Below are positions 1 to 12,659 of a stretch of DNA of 64,000 bases, piece after piece. The DNA comes from Oidiodendron maius Zn. Taxonomy: Eukaryota > Ascomycota > Leotiomycetes > Myxotrichaceae. Each line of letters starts with the position of its first letter. The first letter of the stretch is position 1. The notes under the pieces were generated by a model. It worked only from the letters and a program-made list of their open reading frames with translations, had not been told where the DNA came from and did no database searches. The stretch spans positions 372,001 through 436,000 of the forward strand of contig KN832878.1 of NCBI GenBank assembly GCA_000827325.1. The letters run 5' to 3'. The position numbers and the translations under genes were made by a program.

Positions 1-1087
1 ACATGAACAGAGAAGAAAGGAAACAGGAAGAAAACGGAAGGCAAAAAGAAGAGAAGGAAAGGTACGTAATTTGCCTAACTCATCAGCAGGTCTGGTGTGT
101 GCTGGCATTGCATTTCTGTGTCCTTTTATCTCATGTCGTCCTGTCTTGTCAATCTGTCTATATCCCGCTCTGTACCAGAGATTTGCTCTTCAGAGTGTAC
201 CGTACTGTACACGTACATAATTATTTAACTAGTGAACGCGATAGAATGGGAAGAAAGGGAATTATGATGACTTTCTAGATATATTTTCTCATTCCCCGTG
301 AGCTACTTCAGTGTGCTTTTGAGTTTCGGTACGAAGGTTATAATGCCAAGCATCCCGTGATCTGGGGAATCACAGGCCAGGACTCGCTTAGAAAAGGGGG
401 GACATAGTGCCAGTTTTAGCGCCAACTTTATATATCCTACATACGTCACACCCGAATCCGAATTCCTAAGGAATATATATTCCCAAACACATACGTCACA
501 TTAAGATCTCTCCACACCTTCCATTCCCACTCTACCTTATCCAAGGTCAAGGATCGTCCTTTCTACCCCTCGGTCTAATATCCAAGTTTTTTCATCTCAC
601 CGCTTGTGGAACACACCAATCACATCTCTACGCCCAGTCGGAAGATTTCAGGCTGTGCGAGAATTTCTGGATTTGTTAAAATAATAAAATTAAAAAATAT
701 TTATTACTACCCTGCTATATATTTTCTCTATACACTTTAAACCCTTCAATGCACACTTATGACAACACAAGGAAATAAACACCTCTAACCCAGGATCTCC
801 CAACAGCATTGGTCCCTGATGAAATGCCACGACGTTCCAGACTTGTGAGTCGAGAAAATATTGAACGTGGTGAAGAAGTGAAGATAGGAAATAAAAGGTT
901 GGGTTGAATATAATATATATGGTTTGAGAATGGGAGAAGGAAAATAATGCTTGTGAATGTGAAATAAGATGTGGCAGCTCGAGCTGATTTAACCCATGGA
1001 TGAGATGATGATCTCAAGTCATAATTGGCCGGGTCAATGCGAGATAAATCGCCGAGAGCACAATCCTCGAAGATCAACAGCACAGGT
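1..1087. other. Intergenic, left edge
   Basis: I see no gene here. The only long open frame (starting at base 3, 91 codons) is low in complexity at its start and resembles no family I know. The last 300 bases would hold the 3' untranslated part of the minus-strand wall-protein gene that follows; AT-rich stretches around 676-720 fit a transcript end. Confidence 0.6.
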
Positions 1088-1815
1088 CTACAACAGCAGA
1101 GCCACGAGGCCAGCGACGAAAGCACCCAGACTGGCACCGTTCTGCACGCCATTGTTCTCAATCTGGAGAGGAGCAGTGGGCGAGACTTGAGGTGAGTTGG
1201 GGGTCTGGGTCGGTGGGACAGGAGAAGCGGTGACAATGGGAATAGTGACCTCGCCGGGTTTGGTAACTGGGAAGGTGGTGCCGGAGACGACGATAGCGGT
1301 AGTTCCGGGTGGGACGGAGGTGATGAATAAGGAGGTGATATGTATGGTGGATGTGTTGAGGCCAGCGGAGGAACTGACGACCGGGACCGTAGAGGCGACT
1401 ATGGTGGAGTTGCTAGTCTTAGTCTGCGTAGGGCACGAGGTTGAGTTGGCCGGCTTTGTTGGCATGCCGGAAGCCGAGGTGGTTGGCTTCACTGGCTTGG
1501 TAACCGTACATCTATAAACGTGAGCATACGTCTAGTCATGTCACTTCAATCGACTTACGGGCAGTCAGTGACAGTCAGGGTCTCGCTCGTGGTGACCGTG
1601 TAGGTCTTGGTGCCGATGGTCACCTGGGTTGGGGACGGGCAGAAGGTAGTGTAGATATCCGTCGTGAAGGTGGTGTACGACGTGACGTACGAGGTAGTCT
1701 CATTTCCGTCGTGGCCGCCCCAGCCGTCACCACTCCATCTCTCTTCGATGATAGCGGTGGCAGTGGTGGTTGCAGCAAGTGCAAGAGCCGCGACGAAGGC
1801 ATGTATGTTCTTCAT
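1088..1815 (-). CDS. GPI-anchored Ser/Thr-rich cell-wall protein (CCG-6/Sed1-like)
   Basis: Two exons, 1815-1559 and 1511-1088, with a 47-base intron (GTAAGT donor, TTATAG acceptor); the joined frame gives 226 residues. The start at 1815 was chosen over an upstream ATG at 1857 because it has a good context (TTCACCATG) and opens directly on a signal peptide (MKNIHAFVAALALAATTTATA). The middle carries the threonine/tyrosine-rich block (YVTSYTTFTTDIYTTFCPSP, then TIGTKTYTVTTSETLTVTDC) typical of Sed1 and Neurospora clock-controlled gene 6 proteins. A Ser/Thr/Pro-rich spacer follows, then a C-terminal hydrophobic tail (GASLGAFVAGLVALLL) after NNG, which fits GPI-anchor addition. Such proteins are heavily O-glycosylated and covalently linked to the wall. 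Family assignment rests on pattern, so the exact orthologue is uncertain. Confidence 0.8.
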
Positions 1816-4800
1816 GGTGAAGGTGAGTGGTCGGAGATGGTGTGCAGCCGATATCAAAGTGTTAGAGGAATTGAACGAGTGGAAAACGAGTGTCGTAGGG
1901 CTGTACCGTCGATGCTATGTCGGATTTGGTGAAGAAGAAAAGAGAGAAGACTTGAGATGGACGAAGGGCCTTCAAAATATAGGAATGCCTCTTCCAGTTG
2001 TTTCTTGGTATTTGCCCCTCGACCTCCAGAATGTCCTTGATCAGCCTCCTCTGCCCCACAACGGGAGCACGCAGCCAACAGCGCAAGAGAGCCAGTGAGT
2101 TATACGAGGAGATCTACCAGAGGTGTGCGGGAGGAGGCAAATGTTGCAACCATCGTCATAGATTGTCCATTATCGGGGTGAGCTTCCACCGGCACGGCAG
2201 CTAATCTTTACGGACAAATGTAGCTTACAAAGGCTGGCAGCGACGATGGGATTGGATGGTGTGGGAGGAGAGTTGGTTGTAGGGCTGACAGATCCACAGA
2301 ATTCTCAAGGAACAACTTGGATCTGGAGCTTTGGTTGGACCCTGGGGGTAGAGGGTCGGGTTCAAGAGTATCCTAAATTTGGAGATTATAGGCGGCTGGA
2401 GCGGACAAGAGCTGGATAGAGTTGGCGCCGCGGCGGCTAGCCCTCTCGGCCATACAATGTTAACGAAGAATTGGGGCAAGATTGAACAAGGGACTTGGCC
2501 AGTGTCCTTCCTGCCTGCCTAGTAGGCCCGCGACCAGAACAAGTCTTCGTGGCTTCTGCGGCTATACTTTCAGGGTCTCAGTTGGCAGTGGGAGGGTCTG
2601 CTACGGCCGGAGGAATCGAAGGGTTGTAGGGGATGAAACTGTCTCTCCTCAACCGTATCCTGGCTCTGCAGCCCAGTACTCCATAATTTAAACCATGGCA
2701 TTGCAGCATATCTTCTGAGGCTCGTACATCGTGCGGATATCCTGAATTCCATCATTCTATCCAACGTTACTATGGACGCATGTAACGAGACGACCCAAAA
2801 CTTGGAACTCGCCTATGTCATGATGACCTAGCATGGCTCTAGCCAAGGGCTCATACCATTCCTATCTTTCACTCTCCGGTACTCCCGGACGGTGGGAGAG
2901 TATCCTATCGCTACTCTCGGCAGCATTTGGTGCCCGGGAAAATATTTTGAGTGCGACGATGACCACTCGTCATCGAGGTGGTGAGCACTGGGCAAACCCA
3001 CCATCGTCGCCACAGAGGCATTTACCAATAGGTGAAAAAAAATCCTGCACACTCACTGGAGGTCAAGTTGGACAGCTCCAGCGCCCCAGAGCATACTGAA
3101 AGGAGCCCGATAGGCTTTTATCTCGTATCCACTAGGAGACCATGGCAGACGTGTAATACTTTTCACTGTGAGGAGAGTCTAAACACGACACTGCTGAGGT
3201 CAAATATGATGATGAACATATTTGTTCATCTGCAATGACTGAATCATTGATGCCTTTGATGGTGATGGAACCAGACTGATATTTCCCACCGTGCCTCATA
3301 TTTGGTTCAGCCATCACGTGAAATGAGCCTTTCAATGCCAAGTGCAGTCCGCCCATCGGAGAAGAAAAAAAGTAGGAAGCAAAAAGAGATGCCGAGGAAT
3401 CCACTGCAGGTAATCAATATTTTCCTGGATGCCGGTGTTTAATAGCTCGTGCATCCCCGCTACATAGACGGTTGCCACCGGAGGAGTCATGCTGGAGATA
3501 TATGTTCCACAACATCAATACTCTCCAAACGCGGGTCAATCTATCGCGTCCCAGCGACTGAGCAGCTCAACGGCTTCTGCAGGGCAGCAGCAAGATGGTG
3601 AGATGGTAATGTCCTCGCTCATTCAGAGAGTCATTCGAGCATCATGCGGTCCTGGAGGGCGGGAGGGGTCTTCCGATTCGGCCACGCAAGAAACTTGCTG
3701 ACGAGTCCGGCTGCCAGCGAGTCGTCGGAAACATGGCGGAACGGCTGAAGAGGGGGGCTAGAACATTGAAGACTCCTCCGTCTAGTGGGGGAGGAGATCC
3801 CCTATCCAAGTCGCCAGAAGCCGTGGTTCTGGCCAGTAAGTCGAAACAGGATTTATGGGGGCGGCCCACTCTTCCAACTTTTCCTTTTCCTTTCTTCAAG
3901 ATCTTCCCTGCAAGGGCGGCATATCACCAGTCGATAGGTAAGGGGGTTAAGAGTTAAGAGGGGTTCGCTGTAAGGAGCCGATCGGAGTATTATTTATTGG
4001 GTTGCGAGATGGAAATTCCAAGCCACCACCAGTTTATACGTACTTGAAGCGTCCCTGAGGTGTTGTTCGGCCTCAAGAGAACAAGAGAAGTGGCGGAAGA
4101 GGAAACTTTAGGGCCTCAGGCTTAAAGAACATTTTATGCCTCAGGCCTCAACTGCGCCTTTTTCCTCTCGCTGTAACTTGGCTGTGTTTTCTTTTGCCTT
4201 GGACACGCAAGCAATGCCGCAAGTGCTGGCAACAGTCCCAACCTGCAGAGGTAGCTGCAGGATGCAGACCTGTTACCTGACCTTCAGGCACTTTCACCCA
4301 TTGAGGGAATTTCCCACCCTCACTTGAATTAATGATATGCTCGTCTCTTTCTTCTTGTCTTACCTCCCCGGAGCAGCTCATCCACCCAATACCAGCCTGC
4401 CCTTGGACCAAGAGTTCGCCCTTGACTCTCCACACCACCTTCATGCAACTCAGGCACAGGCCCCAAAAGCCAGTCTGAAGGGGCCTAGATGAGGGGCAAA
4501 GTTGCTCTTTCTGGATGTTCTCCCACCCCTGTGGCCGTTGGGTGACAGATCAAGCGCCAGGAACAACCGGCAACCCTCCTGGCCAGCTCCTCATGTTCTC
4601 ATCCTACTGGCCCTTGGGACGACCCGGGCCCAGGAACACGTCCGACGTCTCCACATGTCCGCCATGGCTGACTTTTTGCTTCATGGCTCCACCAAGCACC
4701 GCGTGTTGCCCTTGCTGAGAGCCACTTGCCGCCCTCCGTTAATGGGTATATATCCAAGGCCCGCTGGCGATAGATTCGGGGTCTCTCTCTTATTCCTGAA

Positions 4801-4963
4801 TAGTCTTTACATTCTCTACTTCCGCGCTTCAACGCTCATTACTATCGATCCGTGATCGTTCCATTCTCTCTTTAACCACCACTTTCGACCACTTCCAACA
4901 ATCATTTACCCTTCACACACACGATCTTTCTACACTAGATACCTAGCCACCATCCTTTTCAAG
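1816..4963. other. Long divergent intergenic region (3.1 kb)
   Basis: It lies between two divergent genes for surface or secreted proteins and so should hold both promoters. Short open frames are present but none shows codon-like structure, splice logic or a family. A nine-base GCCTCAGGC occurs twice near 4115-4148. The length is unusual beside the 240-530-base divergent spacers elsewhere in the window and would suit a heavily regulated promoter. Confidence 0.5.
4747..4753 (+). promoter_or_regulatory. TATA box of the Bys1-like gene
   Basis: TATATAT lies 211 bases before the ATG and is followed by a pyrimidine-rich leader (CTCTCTCTTATTCC, then TC-rich to the start codon). TATA plus a CT-rich leader is common in strongly expressed fungal genes. 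The assignment is by position and composition only. Confidence 0.45.
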
Positions 4964-5491
4964 ATGCAGTTTTCTAAATCCTTCTTCGTTGCAGCTCTTG
5001 CGACCCTTGCAGCAGCCAACAGCGCCAATTTCGTCAACCAAGATAGCACCACCCGCCACGTTGTCCTCACTCCCTCGGAGGGCCTCGCCCAGATCGACGG
5101 GATTACCATCCCTGGCAACTCTCAGGCCACCGTGGAGTTCCCTTCAGGTTGGACTGGAAATGCCTACTCGTACGACGACGGCGAGGCTAACGTCCCTGGC
5201 ATCCTCGCCGAGTTCGCCTTCGACGGCTATGCTGGTATTAACTTCTTCGATATCTCTGCCATCGTCAACCCCCAGGCTACCGACGGCATTATCATGATTT
5301 ACCCCACCCAGGCCAAGACGCCCTTGTCCGGCTGCCTCACCATCGCCTGCTCCAACCAGTACAACCAGCCCGACGACGTTGCCACTCAGGCGTCCTCCGA
5401 CAGTGACTTCACCGTCATCCTGGGCCAGCGCGTCCAATCTGCCCGCCGTGGTATTAGTGACATCATGGCCCGCACTCACATCCAGGCATAG
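4964..5491 (+). CDS. Small secreted Bys1/DNase1-like (thaumatin-like fold) protein
   Basis: A single exon of 175 residues. It opens with a signal peptide (MQFSKSFFVAALATLAAANS) and continues with NFVNQDSTTRHVVLTPSEGL, a glycine/proline turn (IDGITIPGNSQ) and SGWTGNAYSYDDGEANVPG, which match the fungal family annotated as DNase1 protein or Blastomyces yeast-phase-specific protein 1. Two cysteines close together (SGCLTIACSN) probably pair. The family is extracellular or wall-associated; despite the DNase1 label no nuclease motif is visible and the biochemical role is not established. A TATA box and CT-rich leader precede it, suggesting strong expression. Confidence 0.75.
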   Translation: MQFSKSFFVAALATLAAANSANFVNQDSTTRHVVLTPSEGLAQIDGITIPGNSQATVEFPSGWTGNAYSYDDGEANVPGILAEFAFDGYAGINFFDISAIVNPQATDGIIMIYPTQAKTPLSGCLTIACSNQYNQPDDVATQASSDSDFTVILGQRVQSARRGISDIMARTHIQA

Positions 5492-6466
5492 ATGCACCAT
5501 TCACTTCTGCAATGACTTTTTGTGCGGCACGAAGTTATGAGAATCCTTTTCTGCGCCGCGAGCGGTAGCGACTCATACCTCCTTTTCGACGAACCATAAC
5601 GGGACTCATGAATCTTCTTTTGTAAGGAAAATCGAAAGCACAGAAACTTGGGAATATACAAGGCCGGCCAGGAGAATTGGGGGACTATACAGGAATTGGA
5701 AATATAAAGGAAACAGGGGGTGGATGGGATGGAGTTCGGAAAATTTCCTTGGGAGGACATGGATAGAGTTGTCGTTACCTTCACTGCGGACTTTCACTTC
5801 TTTCTTCCCGGTGTATACTCTCGTATATACCGCCTTTACGGGATATCGGAGGGCCTTTTTTCACTTCTTTCGCGCATATATATACTCCCTCTCGTGACTT
5901 TGGAAATTTACCACTTTATCTTCCTGTCCGCAAACAAAACTTACCGTCTCCACAGTCATTCCGTGACATTGTCTTTCCATCCTATAGTAACGTAACCTAA
6001 CACATCCCCTCCCTACAGCTATCATACAAACCATCTTCCTAGCTCACATCCCAGGTGAATCTAGCCTTCGTGTCGCGAGATGGTTATCACATATGAAGTC
6101 TCGCATCCCTTTAGATAATCGTATATCTATGTCTATGCCCCAAAATTCACCTCGTCCAGCCCTTTCCCGCTGGAAAGTTGAGAGATTAGGAGTCAAAGCC
6201 TCATCAAAAGCGGAGTTCCAACTCCTGTCGTAAAACGACTAGGATTATAACTGCGAGTCAGAACCCCCAACTTTAAAATCACAAACTTAACTCACGTTCC
6301 TGACTTAACGGAATTCCAACTCTGGCTGGAGAGAGGAAGATTTTGGTACAGTATATTTGGCATCCGATCTTTATTACCACGGTCGTATTCCAAGATATAA
6401 CTTCTTGTGGTTCTGATCCTGATCTCTCGACGAAAGAGGAATTCGTGCTTGAGAACTTATTACCGA
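5492..6466. other. Intergenic between Bys1-like gene and prolyl aminopeptidase
   Basis: It holds the 3' end of the preceding gene and the promoter of the next. A promoter-like patch (TATATATACTCC followed by a CT/A-rich run) lies near 5876-5960, about 500 bases before the next ATG, but I cannot tie it to a transcript. Frames here are short and overlap in conflicting ways. Confidence 0.45.
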
Positions 6467-7576
6467 ATGGCTTCACTAGGCAACAGTCCTGGATATGATC
6501 ACTCAGATCCTTTTGATTCAGGCTTTCTAGCTGTGAGCGCCATACATACGTTATATTATGAGCAATATAGCAGTAGAGACGGCAAGCCAGGTAGAACCAC
6601 TATATTCCACACTATCCGCTACTAATATCTTCATAGTTCTCTTCCTTCATGGCGGTCCTGGAGGACAGACGTCCAAATCCAACACCGTCTACTTCAACCC
6701 TGCCGTGTACCGCACTGTGCTCTTCGATCAGCGAGGTAGTGGCAAATCTACCCCAAATGCAGAGATCCGTGAGAACACGACACGGCATCTAGTCGATGAC
6801 ATCGAAAAATTGCGCAATCACTGCGGAATTCCAAAATGGCATTGCGTATTCGGTGGTTCCTGGGGCACTACACTGGGATTAGTATATGCTCAAACCCACC
6901 CTGAGCTCGTTGCTTCGCTTATTCTCAGAGGCATCTTTACTGTGCGAAAGGAAGAACTCCTTTGGTCCAGAGGGACTGGAGCAGCCCGCATCTTTCCAGA
7001 TCTATTTGAGGATTTTATTACTTATCTACCACAGGAAGACAGAGATGATGCCTTTCAAGGATATTACAAGCTGTTGACGTCCGAAAATAGAGAGACAAAG
7101 CTTGCTGCTGCGAGGTCGTGGAATACATGGGATATGTCCATAGGGTCATTGCAACCGAACCCAGCAATTCACGACAAGATAAAAGACGATAACTGGTCAC
7201 TTGCACATGCTCTGCTAGAATGCCATTACTTCGCTCATGGGGCGTGGCTGGAAGAAGGACAGATCTTGAAGAAGAACAATTTGGATAGGATTCGCCACAT
7301 TCCAGGTAAGGTATTTGCTTACTGGTTACATTCATCGGGGTGCTTATTTCTACATAGCAACGATTATCCAGGGGAGATATGACATGGTGTGTCCTCCTCA
7401 AACGGCATATGACTTGCATCAGGCATGGCCTGAATCTCGACTATATTGGATTCCGGATGCTGGACATGCACCCAGTGTTAGTGCTTCTCTCTCGTGAAAT
7501 GGGCCTTCTAACTTTATAGGAACCCGGAATACACCGTAAATTAGTGGAAGTTTGCGATGAATACGCCCTGTTGTGA
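6467..7576 (+). CDS. Prolyl aminopeptidase (proline iminopeptidase), S33 family
   Basis: Four exons: 6467-6590, 6637-7305, 7358-7476 and 7520-7576; the joined frame is 322 residues, the usual length. The start at 6467 gives the family N-terminus (YDHSDPFDSGFLAVS); an ATG at 6558 is out of frame with the true first exon. The enzyme releases N-terminal proline from peptides. The alpha/beta-hydrolase layout is clear: oxyanion-loop HGGPGG, FDQRGSGKSTP, nucleophile elbow GGSWGTT (Ser116), then GRYDMVCPP (Asp273) and DAGH (His301), completing a Ser-Asp-His triad. The first intron has a perfect CTAAT branch site. It stands alone with no related neighbour. No signal peptide is seen, so it is probably cytosolic. 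Confidence 0.93.
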
Positions 7577-9121
7577 CGGCGGACAAAAATTTCTGGTAGC
7601 TAATTATTGACTGACACGCATAACTACAGAAATTTTTAAACGCAGATACGGCCGTATGAACAGTGAGGCTATGCTAATTTTTATTTTTGCACATGTAGAG
7701 TTGCAGGAAATTACCGATGAGATTGAAGGTTATTCGATTTCCATCCGCAACAGCATGTTACGGATAAGCTTCATATTAATTGCCAGAATTTTTTGGTCTG
7801 TAACTTCATAGTACAAAATCTGGTAATATACCTACGCAAACGTTGGTTCCAGTATCAGAGCGGCATTATCACCTATGTGCATATCATCGTGGCCCTTCTA
7901 CAATAGGGAGGATAGTTGCTTGGTAGTGTTACGTCAAAGGGATCAAAGCCCAGTTGTAAAGCAGAGAGAAATTCTCGTCTCCTATGTCCTTAAAGTATGA
8001 AGAACTGGCTGTAAGTTCACGATACTCAGCCTTCCATAGTATATGCGTAGCTGAATGCGCGATATTAGCTGGAATGAGGCGGACAATTCTGTAGTAGTAA
8101 TCGACCTCTCTTCCAGCTTGTCTCTGTACCCGCTGCTTTTAGACCCGTCCCTCTGAAATTTCCGTATCTCAGCCACCACTTTGCCTCACGGAGCTGTTCT
8201 CTGGTCACTGCACAATATCAAACAATGCAAAGAGACGTTTGGTCACACAAGCTTGACTAATGGTAGTGTGCATCTACCAGTTACCAATTAGTGTCTGTCT
8301 CAGTGTGTACTCCCGAACCCCCGTATATATTTGTGCGGACTATCCCCTCCGGTATATATGTAAATACATTTAAGATATGGAATCAGTAAGAAATTCTCAA
8401 AATTACTTACATTTAAAACGAAGCCTTTGATGATCTTCGTATGCTTGATGCTTTCTCAGCGGGGCTTCTTAGTTGGGGTAACAGAGTGGGTTGCAGTCCT
8501 CTAGTAGTTCGTTGGCACTTGGCCATAATAATAACATCCTAATCAACGATGTGAAAATATCAAATAGGCCCCATACATAATTATCTAGGATAGCCTCCTA
8601 AGTCTCAGGATTATACTCTGTTAAGTACTAGATATGTTTGGATTGATTCTCCATGTATTATAGAATGTATTATAGAAGAGCATATAGCAGATTGGTATTA
8701 TTGGCTGGGCTTCTCAGCAGAGATGGCTCTTTGACTGTCTTTGGTGTCGGTCGTTGCCATCCCACAATATGAATACTGGAGCTTCAGGCTTAGTTGTGTA
8801 TTGGACTCTTCGCAAGTCATCCTCTATATACTAACGTGAAGATAGACAACTGCCTGGTTTAAAATAATATAAACTTTCAAATTGGATCCAACTTACTGAT
8901 ATAGGTAGCGAAATACCCAGCAGTATAGAATCATATTCCTTCCCGAGACATGATGAGGGGGTTTGTTTCCCTATCTACAGAATGCCACGCATGGTCGCGT
9001 TATGGAGAAGCTGATCGCAATGTGAAAATATACATTGGTAATATTCTACATACCCAAGAAGGATAATTGTGTATGAGCGCTTGTACCCCGGAATTCGCCG
9101 GCTAATGATCATGTCTCAAGT
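7577..9121. other. AT-rich intergenic region with a possible coding relic
   Basis: No intact gene. On the minus strand between about 8235 and 7900, coding-looking stretches switch frame: one reads LREAKWWLRYGNFRG and another NIAHSATHTLWKAEYREL, which suggests an old broken gene of a family I cannot name. The rest is AT-rich with no visible structure. Confidence 0.35.
8654..8677. repeat. Short tandem duplication, 12 bases x 2
   Basis: The unit TGTATTATAGAA is repeated twice exactly, head to tail. It is small and lies in AT-rich intergenic DNA; no function is implied. Confidence 0.7.
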
Positions 9122-12100
9122 CTACGATGCCTTCTCACCCTCCTTTCCGTCGGATTTACTAGCTTCCTCTTTGCTCCCAATCGATCGTTTGGATTCTGAA
9201 CTTGTCTTGCCATTGGTAGCGGGGGTGGCGGCAAGGGATGCGGCATTTGGAATTGTTTTCTCCTTGATGAGGTTGATGAGGAACTCTCCAGTATCCCCAG
9301 CCCCGTCAAGACTACCTATGCGCGAGCTGAGATGTTCTGCATCTCGCAACATCCTATTTTCTGCTTAGGACTGGCTAATAAGTGGATAGCTTGGAGCACA
9401 TACCTCTTCTGACCCTCCTCGCTGACAAGGACCACTTCCCCGAATGCTTTCCCCCATTGTTCTCTGTAGCTCTTGAACACGGGCTGCATGATCATCCTGA
9501 CGGTTCCTTCTGGTAAGTGCTTGCTGAGAACTTTATGGAGGGTGTTTGTTTCCTTTGTCAGGGTTTCCATGTACGAATTTACACCTTTTGTTTCCTTCTC
9601 CCAATTAATTGTCTTCATGGCCTTGGCGTGCACCGTTGCACGGCCAGCCATGATATCTACCAGCTTGTCGTATATGGACTGTTGATGTTCGAGGTAGGCC
9701 CGACGGACTTTGTCAAATTCCCCCATGAGATTCGAGACGGACACCCCAGTGCCAGCATGCCGTCGGACAAACTCTCGTACATGGGGGATGAGGGTGGAGA
9801 TAAAGGATAAGGCTTGGGCAGCAAGGGCAAGATGCTTAGTTGTGATATTTTTGAGCCCTGCTGATCGAGTAGCACCCGCGCCAAGGATAAGTTGAGTGCA
9901 TCGGGAGTTGAAGAGAGTGAGGTAGGATATAATCGAGGTAGCCACGTCGGAAGCAAGGGACGGGAGGCCCGTCATAAGGTGGAGGAAAGAAGAGAGCCCG
10001 CGCAGGCAACTGACTGCGGAAACTGTGAGTAGAAAAGATTCGGAATCGATAACCGCAGGCCGTACAACAGCTTTTGACGTTGGAGTAGCTAGGGCGGGTG
10101 TTGAGGCGCCAGACTCAGATTTACCATTGACTTGGGCACCGGGAACGGATAAAGTTCCATTTGCTGTAGTTGGCAAGGTGTCAGGGGAGGCAGAGGCGGG
10201 AAGCCATACTTTACTACCCTCACTCCAAGCTTTGGCGTCTTCGGTACTGGCGGAGAGTATTCTTGTCAGATATTCCTTGTCTTCGTCCGTAAAATCTTTC
10301 GCGTTCCAAGGGTCAGCTTCCATGCCAGAAGCGAGGCACTGCCGTTCAGATTCGCCCAAGTGTTGCACGAAGTCCTTGATGTGGCCATTCACCACATTTT
10401 TCAGGGGCGTACCACTTCGGCCTGAGACTGCTTCGCATTCATTGGCAAAGAGGAGGTTCAGCGTAAAGTAGCGTAAGAATCGTTCTACTGAGAGATGCGT
10501 GCTTTGCTCAGACCGTACGCGGAGGACTTTAACGATCTTATCCTGAGCGGTATCCACCGCTTGGCCGAGGAGGTTGGCCATGTCTAGCGTTTGATGTAAC
10601 TCCTCTTGGAGATCTCTGCCATTCACGCCTTTTAGAGAGCCACCGGTCAATCGGCCCTCTACCGCGGATGATGGGGTATTGGGGGTTCGTATGGCAGGTG
10701 ACCCCACGCTTGACGTAGGTGATATGGGATCTCCAAGCGTGCTTGTAACATCTAACAGCACCTTGGCTTGCGTACTAACCCTCCTCAAAGTTTCTCCAAC
10801 AGCAATGTATATCTTCTTGAGCATCGCTTCGGCATCCTCGGGATCCATTGCACGAAGATTGCGTGCTAAGATTGACGACTTCTCATGCTGAGATTTATGG
10901 CGGCCTCCTCCGACAGTAGAGGCGGACATCATGGAGTCTGCATCATCGTCATTGGACGATGGCAATGAGCGACGGACAATATTGCGAATCTCTCGTAGAA
11001 CTGAATCCCGAAAGGCTGTTACTGCCGGTGAAGTATGTCGCGAACGATAGAGGCCGGTGAGATGCGACAAGAGCACTGATCTGAATTCTTCGTTTACAGC
11101 CAGATACGTCGGGAAGACGGAAGGCTCACGATTGTGGCCTCCACGAGCTCGTTGCGAAGAGTTACTCCATCGTAAGAGTGTGTCCGAAGAAGAAGTCGTC
11201 TCTACATGGGTTCTTAAGTCGCCGAGCAAGGTGTTCAGAAGTCTGTATTCAAAAGTCTTCCCTACTCGGAACCGCATCGCACCAAGATCATCTCCTACAT
11301 CCTGTAGCGCTGCAGCTCCTCGGAGATCGCGAAGAACAATGTTGTAAGAGTTAGGTTCGGGCTCTTCACCAGCGATTAGCCTTTCCACATTATCAACGGC
11401 ATCCAATGCTTTTTCAACCTCTCCAGCCTCAACTAGAGACTCGCATTGTCCCACCGACTCAGAAACGAGTTTTAGTTGTTGGACGGCATCAGTTAACCTT
11501 TTTAAGTTTTCCCTTCTCCGTCTCTGCTTAACAATCTCAAGTCCGCCGTCGGCCATCTCCTTATCGAGGGCTCTAAGCTCCCTCCGCAGGGTCTTTATCC
11601 TACTGACAGACTCTGCTGCCTCTGAATGAAGGTCTTTTAGTGATCCTAGAGCAGCGAAGAAGGATGAGGAGGCAGTCGAGATTGAGGAAATCAAGTGAAC
11701 CTCAACCGTGTCCATGTACCATGACAACTTCTCCTGCAGAATGGCATTCGTGGCTAATGCCTTTCTTGGTGCGCCAGCATTTCCATTTACTCCCTTGCGC
11801 TCTTCAACAGCCCCAGCTGCCGGCCGAACGACGTCCGAGCGTTCGCTGACAATATCAAACGTTCGGGGATTCTCAAGGTGAAAATTCTCATCAAAGTAGA
11901 CATTTGGGACTGTCGATAATGGTGTAGGGGCTTGAAGTGGCCGCCTACCTGAACTGCTCGAGGACCGTTTCCGGGGTGAAGGGACGTCAACAGAGGAAGC
12001 TAAGGAAGCCAACGAGGCCTGTCTTGAAAGAGTTGGTCTGTCTGACGATATATCCTCTTCCATGATGTCTGCAAAACTATCGGACCTCGGGCTTCTCCGT

Positions 12101-12659
12101 AGTAATTGTGTGCCTCCATCTTCCTCGTTTTCTTTTGCTCTCTGCAAAGCATCATATAGGGCTCCAACCTGCAATATATAGGGATCAAACTCCGTTGGGT
12201 CAATAGTGGGTATATTTGTGAGAGTAACCGGAGGAATATCTCGTGCAGTGGGCGCTTTATGGATGCTTAATGCAGGCGCGGTCGTATAAGGGAGGAGGCC
12301 GGTCCGGACGATTGGAGGTTGAAGGAGAGTAGATATAGCTAAGACCGTTAGCGATGCGCCCAAATTCCGAGAAGAACATTTAAACTCCTACCGTTATGCG
12401 CGGATTCGCTCACTCCATGGCTATAAGATGAGGTGTCTAAGGTACCTCCAATAGAACTCGTCGTACTCGCGACTGATCCGCGCCTAGACTGCAGCGACAA
12501 TTTACTGCTTGAGCGGTGTCTAAAATAGTCAGCTTTGCATCAGTCCCCTTGATTGATGCCTCCGGCAACTAACCGCATGTACGGACGTTCATTCCGAGGT
12601 TGAGGAGTCGAATGCGAAGAGCCGCTGTCTAGAGAAGCCCGCTTTGAGGAAGAGGCCAT
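9122..12659 (-). CDS. vps54: Vps54, GARP tethering-complex subunit
   Basis: Four exons: 12659-12574, 12519-12392, 12338-9404 and 9353-9122; the frame stays open for 1126 residues, normal for fungal Vps54. GARP (Vps51-54) tethers endosome-derived vesicles at the trans-Golgi. The serine-rich N-terminus (MASSSKRASLDSGSSH) is followed by the Vps54 N-terminal helical region with predicted coiled coil (residues about 250-330, rich in K/R/E/L) and the signature Vps54 domain, seen as LGQAVDTAQDKIVKVLRVRS then SVERFLRYFTLNLLFANECE. The C-terminal half matches the rod of the CATCHR-family tethers. The last exon is needed for the C-terminus and uses the second of two nearby AGs, because the first leads to a stop. 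It is divergent from mcm5. A long upstream frame overlaps its start codon. Confidence 0.9.

Noticed and set aside
4113-4150. GCCTCAGGC repeated twice, possible regulatory palindrome
   Set aside because: Imperfect palindrome, only two copies 24 bases apart, no known fungal factor with this site; noted only.
6558-7382. 274-codon frame taken as the start of the prolyl aminopeptidase
   Set aside because: Its first 27 codons are in the wrong frame; the real N-terminus comes from the exon starting at 6467 joined across a 46-base intron.
9109-9895. Several plus- and minus-strand frames over the vps54 3' end
   Set aside because: Shadow frames of vps54 exons 3 and 4.
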